Positions 40,163 to 41,529 of a DNA stretch of 41,529 nucleotides are shown here, piece by piece (position 1 is the stretch's first letter; every line of letters begins with the position of its first letter). This stretch comes from Clostridiales bacterium (GTDB lineage Bacteria > Bacillota > Clostridia > Lachnospirales > Lachnospiraceae). Location of the stretch: contig JAATFT010000046.1 in NCBI GenBank assembly GCA_015655075.1, positions 1 through 41,529 on the forward strand. Direction: 5' to 3'. A program made the translations under genes and the position numbers. The notes under the pieces are model-generated. The model saw only the letters and a program-made list of their open reading frames with translations, made no database searches and was not told the origin of the DNA.

Positions 40163-40660
40163 ATGAAAAGCCGTATTGATGTTGACATAAATGGAAGAGG
40201 AGATTATACGAGTATCGGGGAAGCACTAAATGTGATTTCCCTGGAGCATACTGAACCGGTAACAATCTTCGTGCATGAAGGAATTTATAGGGAGAAGCTG
40301 GCGGTTAACCGTCCTTATACTACCATCATGGAGGACGGTGCCGACAAAACCGTGCTTACCTATGGCGATTATGCAAGGATGCTGATGCCGGACAATAAAA
40401 GGGGCACCTTTAGGACACAGACTCTGTTGGTTTATATCCGCGATTTTAAGGCCCTGGCGGAATTATGCCAGGACCGTGTTCCTGGAGTGCAAGCTTGGAG
40501 CTCATATCAAAACCGAAGGCTGGGATGACTGGGGCACTGGGGCAAGTCCGAGGCCCATTCCACAATTTACTACGGGGAGTATAATAATGCTGGGTGGCAT
40601 GGGTTCCCGACCCATGACACCCGTTGGCAGCTCGACGTGAATCGGCCAAATGCATCATGC
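40163..40660 (+). pseudogene. Pectinesterase (CE8) pseudogene with deletion and duplication
   Basis: The first ~95 codons read MKSRIDVDINGRGDYTSIGE, VTIFVHEGIYREKLAVNRPY and TVLTYGDYARMLMP then GTFRTQTLLV, the N-terminal half of a pectinesterase. Near 40453 the family sequence jumps to WRNYARTVFLECKLGAHIKT then EGWDDWG in another frame, so the catalytic centre between them is deleted. An 8-bp tandem duplication, CTGGGGCA twice at 40529-40544, then shifts the frame again before KSEAHSTIYYGEYNNAG. No working enzyme can be made. The promoter and operators upstream look intact. CE8 enzymes demethylate pectin ahead of pectate lyases such as that at 17101. Confidence 0.88.
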
Positions 40661-41016
40661 CGTCCTGAAGAGTCCCGTTTTCCAGGCTGCTTACCGAGAA
40701 GGAGGCAAAGCGGTTTACGACGGAACGAATCCTTATGGAAGCTTTCGCGTTAATTTATATTACGAAACTTAAGTTTTCCCATAGGAACGGCAGGGACATA
40801 TCAATATTTCTGGCTGTAAAGATGCCGTTATCTACGTAATTGTAGAACGAAATTGCAGAGCAAACATTCGTTCGGCATGATTTTATCTGCATGGTTGACG
40901 CAACTTTTGTAAAGTAATTTCCACATCAAGTACGTGTAGGGGAGTAATTTGATTTTTCAAATGTTTTTAACTTACTTTACAGAGCTGAAAGTAGAGCTGA
41001 AAGTTATTAAAAATGC
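40661..41016. other. Intergenic region with a possible gene remnant
   Basis: A short frame ending at about 40770 (REGGKAVYDGTNPYGSFRVN then LYYET-stop) looks like the C-terminus of a protein but is not recognised. Further on, AGAGCTGAAAGT is tandemly repeated at 40981 and 40993. No complete gene is present. Confidence 0.4.
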
Positions 41017-41045
41017 TTGACATATTTTATAAGGTTTGCTATACT
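41017..41045 (+). promoter_or_regulatory. Promoter of the tRNA-Ser genes
   Basis: TTGACA (41017-41022) and TATACT (41040-41045) are 17 bp apart, about 30 bp before the first tRNA. Confidence 0.88.
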
Positions 41046-41073
41046 GTTCAAGCAGTGTTTGGAGAGAGCGTTC

Positions 41074-41159
41074 GGAGAGGTGTCCGAGTGGTTTAAGGAG
41101 CCGGTCTTGAAAACCGGTGATTCCGAAAGGAACCGTGGGTTCGAATCCCACCTTCTCCG
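41074..41159 (+). tRNA. tRNA-Ser (anticodon TGA)
   Basis: The acceptor arm GGAGAGG pairs with CTTCTCC. The D-arm is GTCCGAGTGGTTTAAGGAG, the anticodon stem-loop CCGGT-CTTGAAA-ACCGG (anticodon at 41108-41110), and a long variable arm (GATTCCGAAAGGAACC) marks the serine class. The T-arm is GTGGGTTCGAATCCCAC. CCA is not encoded, consistent with RNase Z processing. Confidence 0.95.
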
Positions 41160-41162
41160 CTG

Positions 41163-41200
41163 ACAATACAGCACCAACAGACGGTGCCGTTATTGTTTTA
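41163..41200 (+). terminator. Hairpin between the two tRNA-Ser genes
   Basis: ACAATACAGCACC pairs imperfectly with GGTGCCGTTATTGT, followed by TTTAT. It may be a partial terminator or processing hairpin; no clear second promoter is seen before the next tRNA. Confidence 0.5.
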
Positions 41201-41219
41201 TATGACATTTTATCAGCCT

Positions 41220-41308
41220 GGAGAAGTACCCAAGCGGCTGAAGGGGCTCCCCTGGAAAGGGAGTAGGTCGTTAATAGCGGCGCGAGGGTTCAAATCCCTC
41301 CTTCTCCG
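41220..41308 (+). tRNA. tRNA-Ser (anticodon GGA)
   Basis: The acceptor arm GGAGAAG pairs with CTTCTCC. The anticodon stem-loop is CTCCC-CTGGAAA-GGGAG with the anticodon at 41254-41256. A long variable arm (TAGGTCGTTAATAGCGGCGC) and the T-arm GAGGGTTCAAATCCCTC follow. CCA is not encoded. Confidence 0.94.
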
Positions 41309-41356
41309 TTAAACTTTTTAAGAGTTAAAACTTATTTCAGACAAATAAAAAAATTG

Positions 41357-41385
41357 TTGACAACTCCTTGTAAGTGTGATAAAAT
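41357..41385 (+). promoter_or_regulatory. Strong promoter, probably of an rRNA operon
   Basis: TTGACA (41357-41362) and TAAAAT (41380-41385) are 17 bp apart, with a TG one base before the -10. Confidence 0.85.
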
Positions 41386-41529
41386 AGTCGAGCTGGTGTG
41401 AAACATCGGTAGAACTTATAAAGAAAAAAGTTTAAATATAAAGTAAAGTGAAAAACCTGAATAATCAGGTAAGCACCTTGATAACTGAACAGTAAAACAA
41501 CCCTGAAAATTCTAATAAAATTTTCATAA
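41386..41529 (+). other. Probable 16S rRNA leader (continues outside the window)
   Basis: After the promoter come a hairpin, ACCTGA-ATAA-TCAGGT (about 41455-41470), and the phrase ACCTTGATAACTGAACAG, which resembles the region before 16S genes in clostridia. No coding frame is present. The 16S gene itself is not reached. Confidence 0.55.

Noticed and set aside
40972..41208. Minus-strand 78-codon frame containing KVGFEPTVPFG
   Set aside because: It is the antisense of the tRNA-Ser gene, a well-known spurious ORF type.

Overview
The window looks like a chromosome segment of a plant-polysaccharide-degrading Firmicute, most probably a Lachnospiraceae (clostridial cluster XIVa) member. The reasons are moderate-to-low GC, strong AGGAGG ribosome binding sites, sugar ABC transporters of the CUT1 type with no ATPase gene of their own, YesM/YesN-type two-component systems, an FMN riboswitch in front of an ECF riboflavin transporter, and many short palindromic intergenic repeats. 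The family assignment is an inference; no 16S sequence lies inside the window.

Layout. 1-2288: the end of a sugar-binding protein gene and two permeases, followed one base after the last stop codon by a truncated group II intron. 2480-3623: a decayed HigB-like toxin and an intact YefM/YoeB toxin-antitoxin pair under a self-overlapping operator. 3676-10670: a sensor kinase/response regulator pair divergent from a second CUT1 transporter, whose operon ends in a GH29 fucosidase remnant and two palindromic repeats. 11305-16774: a DeoR regulator divergent from an operon for a PTS IICBA transporter, a cupin-type phosphoglucose isomerase, hexulose-phosphate synthase and hexulose-phosphate isomerase. 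That set predicts a route from a PTS sugar to ribulose 5-phosphate plus formaldehyde. 17101-19465: a secreted PL3 pectate lyase, a GC-rich GH130 enzyme and a frameshifted manA remnant. 19835-27968: housekeeping genes (FMN riboswitch-ribU, tsaE-tsaB-rimI, a small zinc-ribbon protein, a YoaK-like membrane protein, rnz, tsaD, ispD). 28324-39588: a third CUT1 transporter with two GH43 enzymes, one fused to ankyrin repeats, convergent with a serine hydrolase and a membrane-anchored AraC-type regulator. 40030-40660: a pectinesterase pseudogene that still has a well-formed promoter and two LacI-like operators. 41017-41529: two tRNA-Ser genes, then a strong promoter and what looks like the leader of an rRNA operon that continues outside the window.

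How it works together. The accessory regions describe uptake of pectin, fucose/mannose-containing and arabinoxylan oligosaccharides by binding-protein transporters, cytoplasmic cleavage by GH43/GH130 enzymes, and control by local two-component or AraC/DeoR regulators. All three ABC operons have a hairpin, terminator or palindromic repeat between the binding protein and the first permease, which suggests the binding protein is expressed in excess. Several genes are decaying (group II intron, GH29, manA, pectinesterase, orphan HigB).

The least explained material is: (i) two families of about 165-bp palindromic repeats, in one of which the stem sequences differ between copies while complementarity is kept; (ii) the PTS/cupin-PGI/HPS/PHI operon with helically phased operator repeats; (iii) the ankyrin-GH43 fusion; (iv) a 155-bp repeat whose 3' arm has two competing pairing partners.
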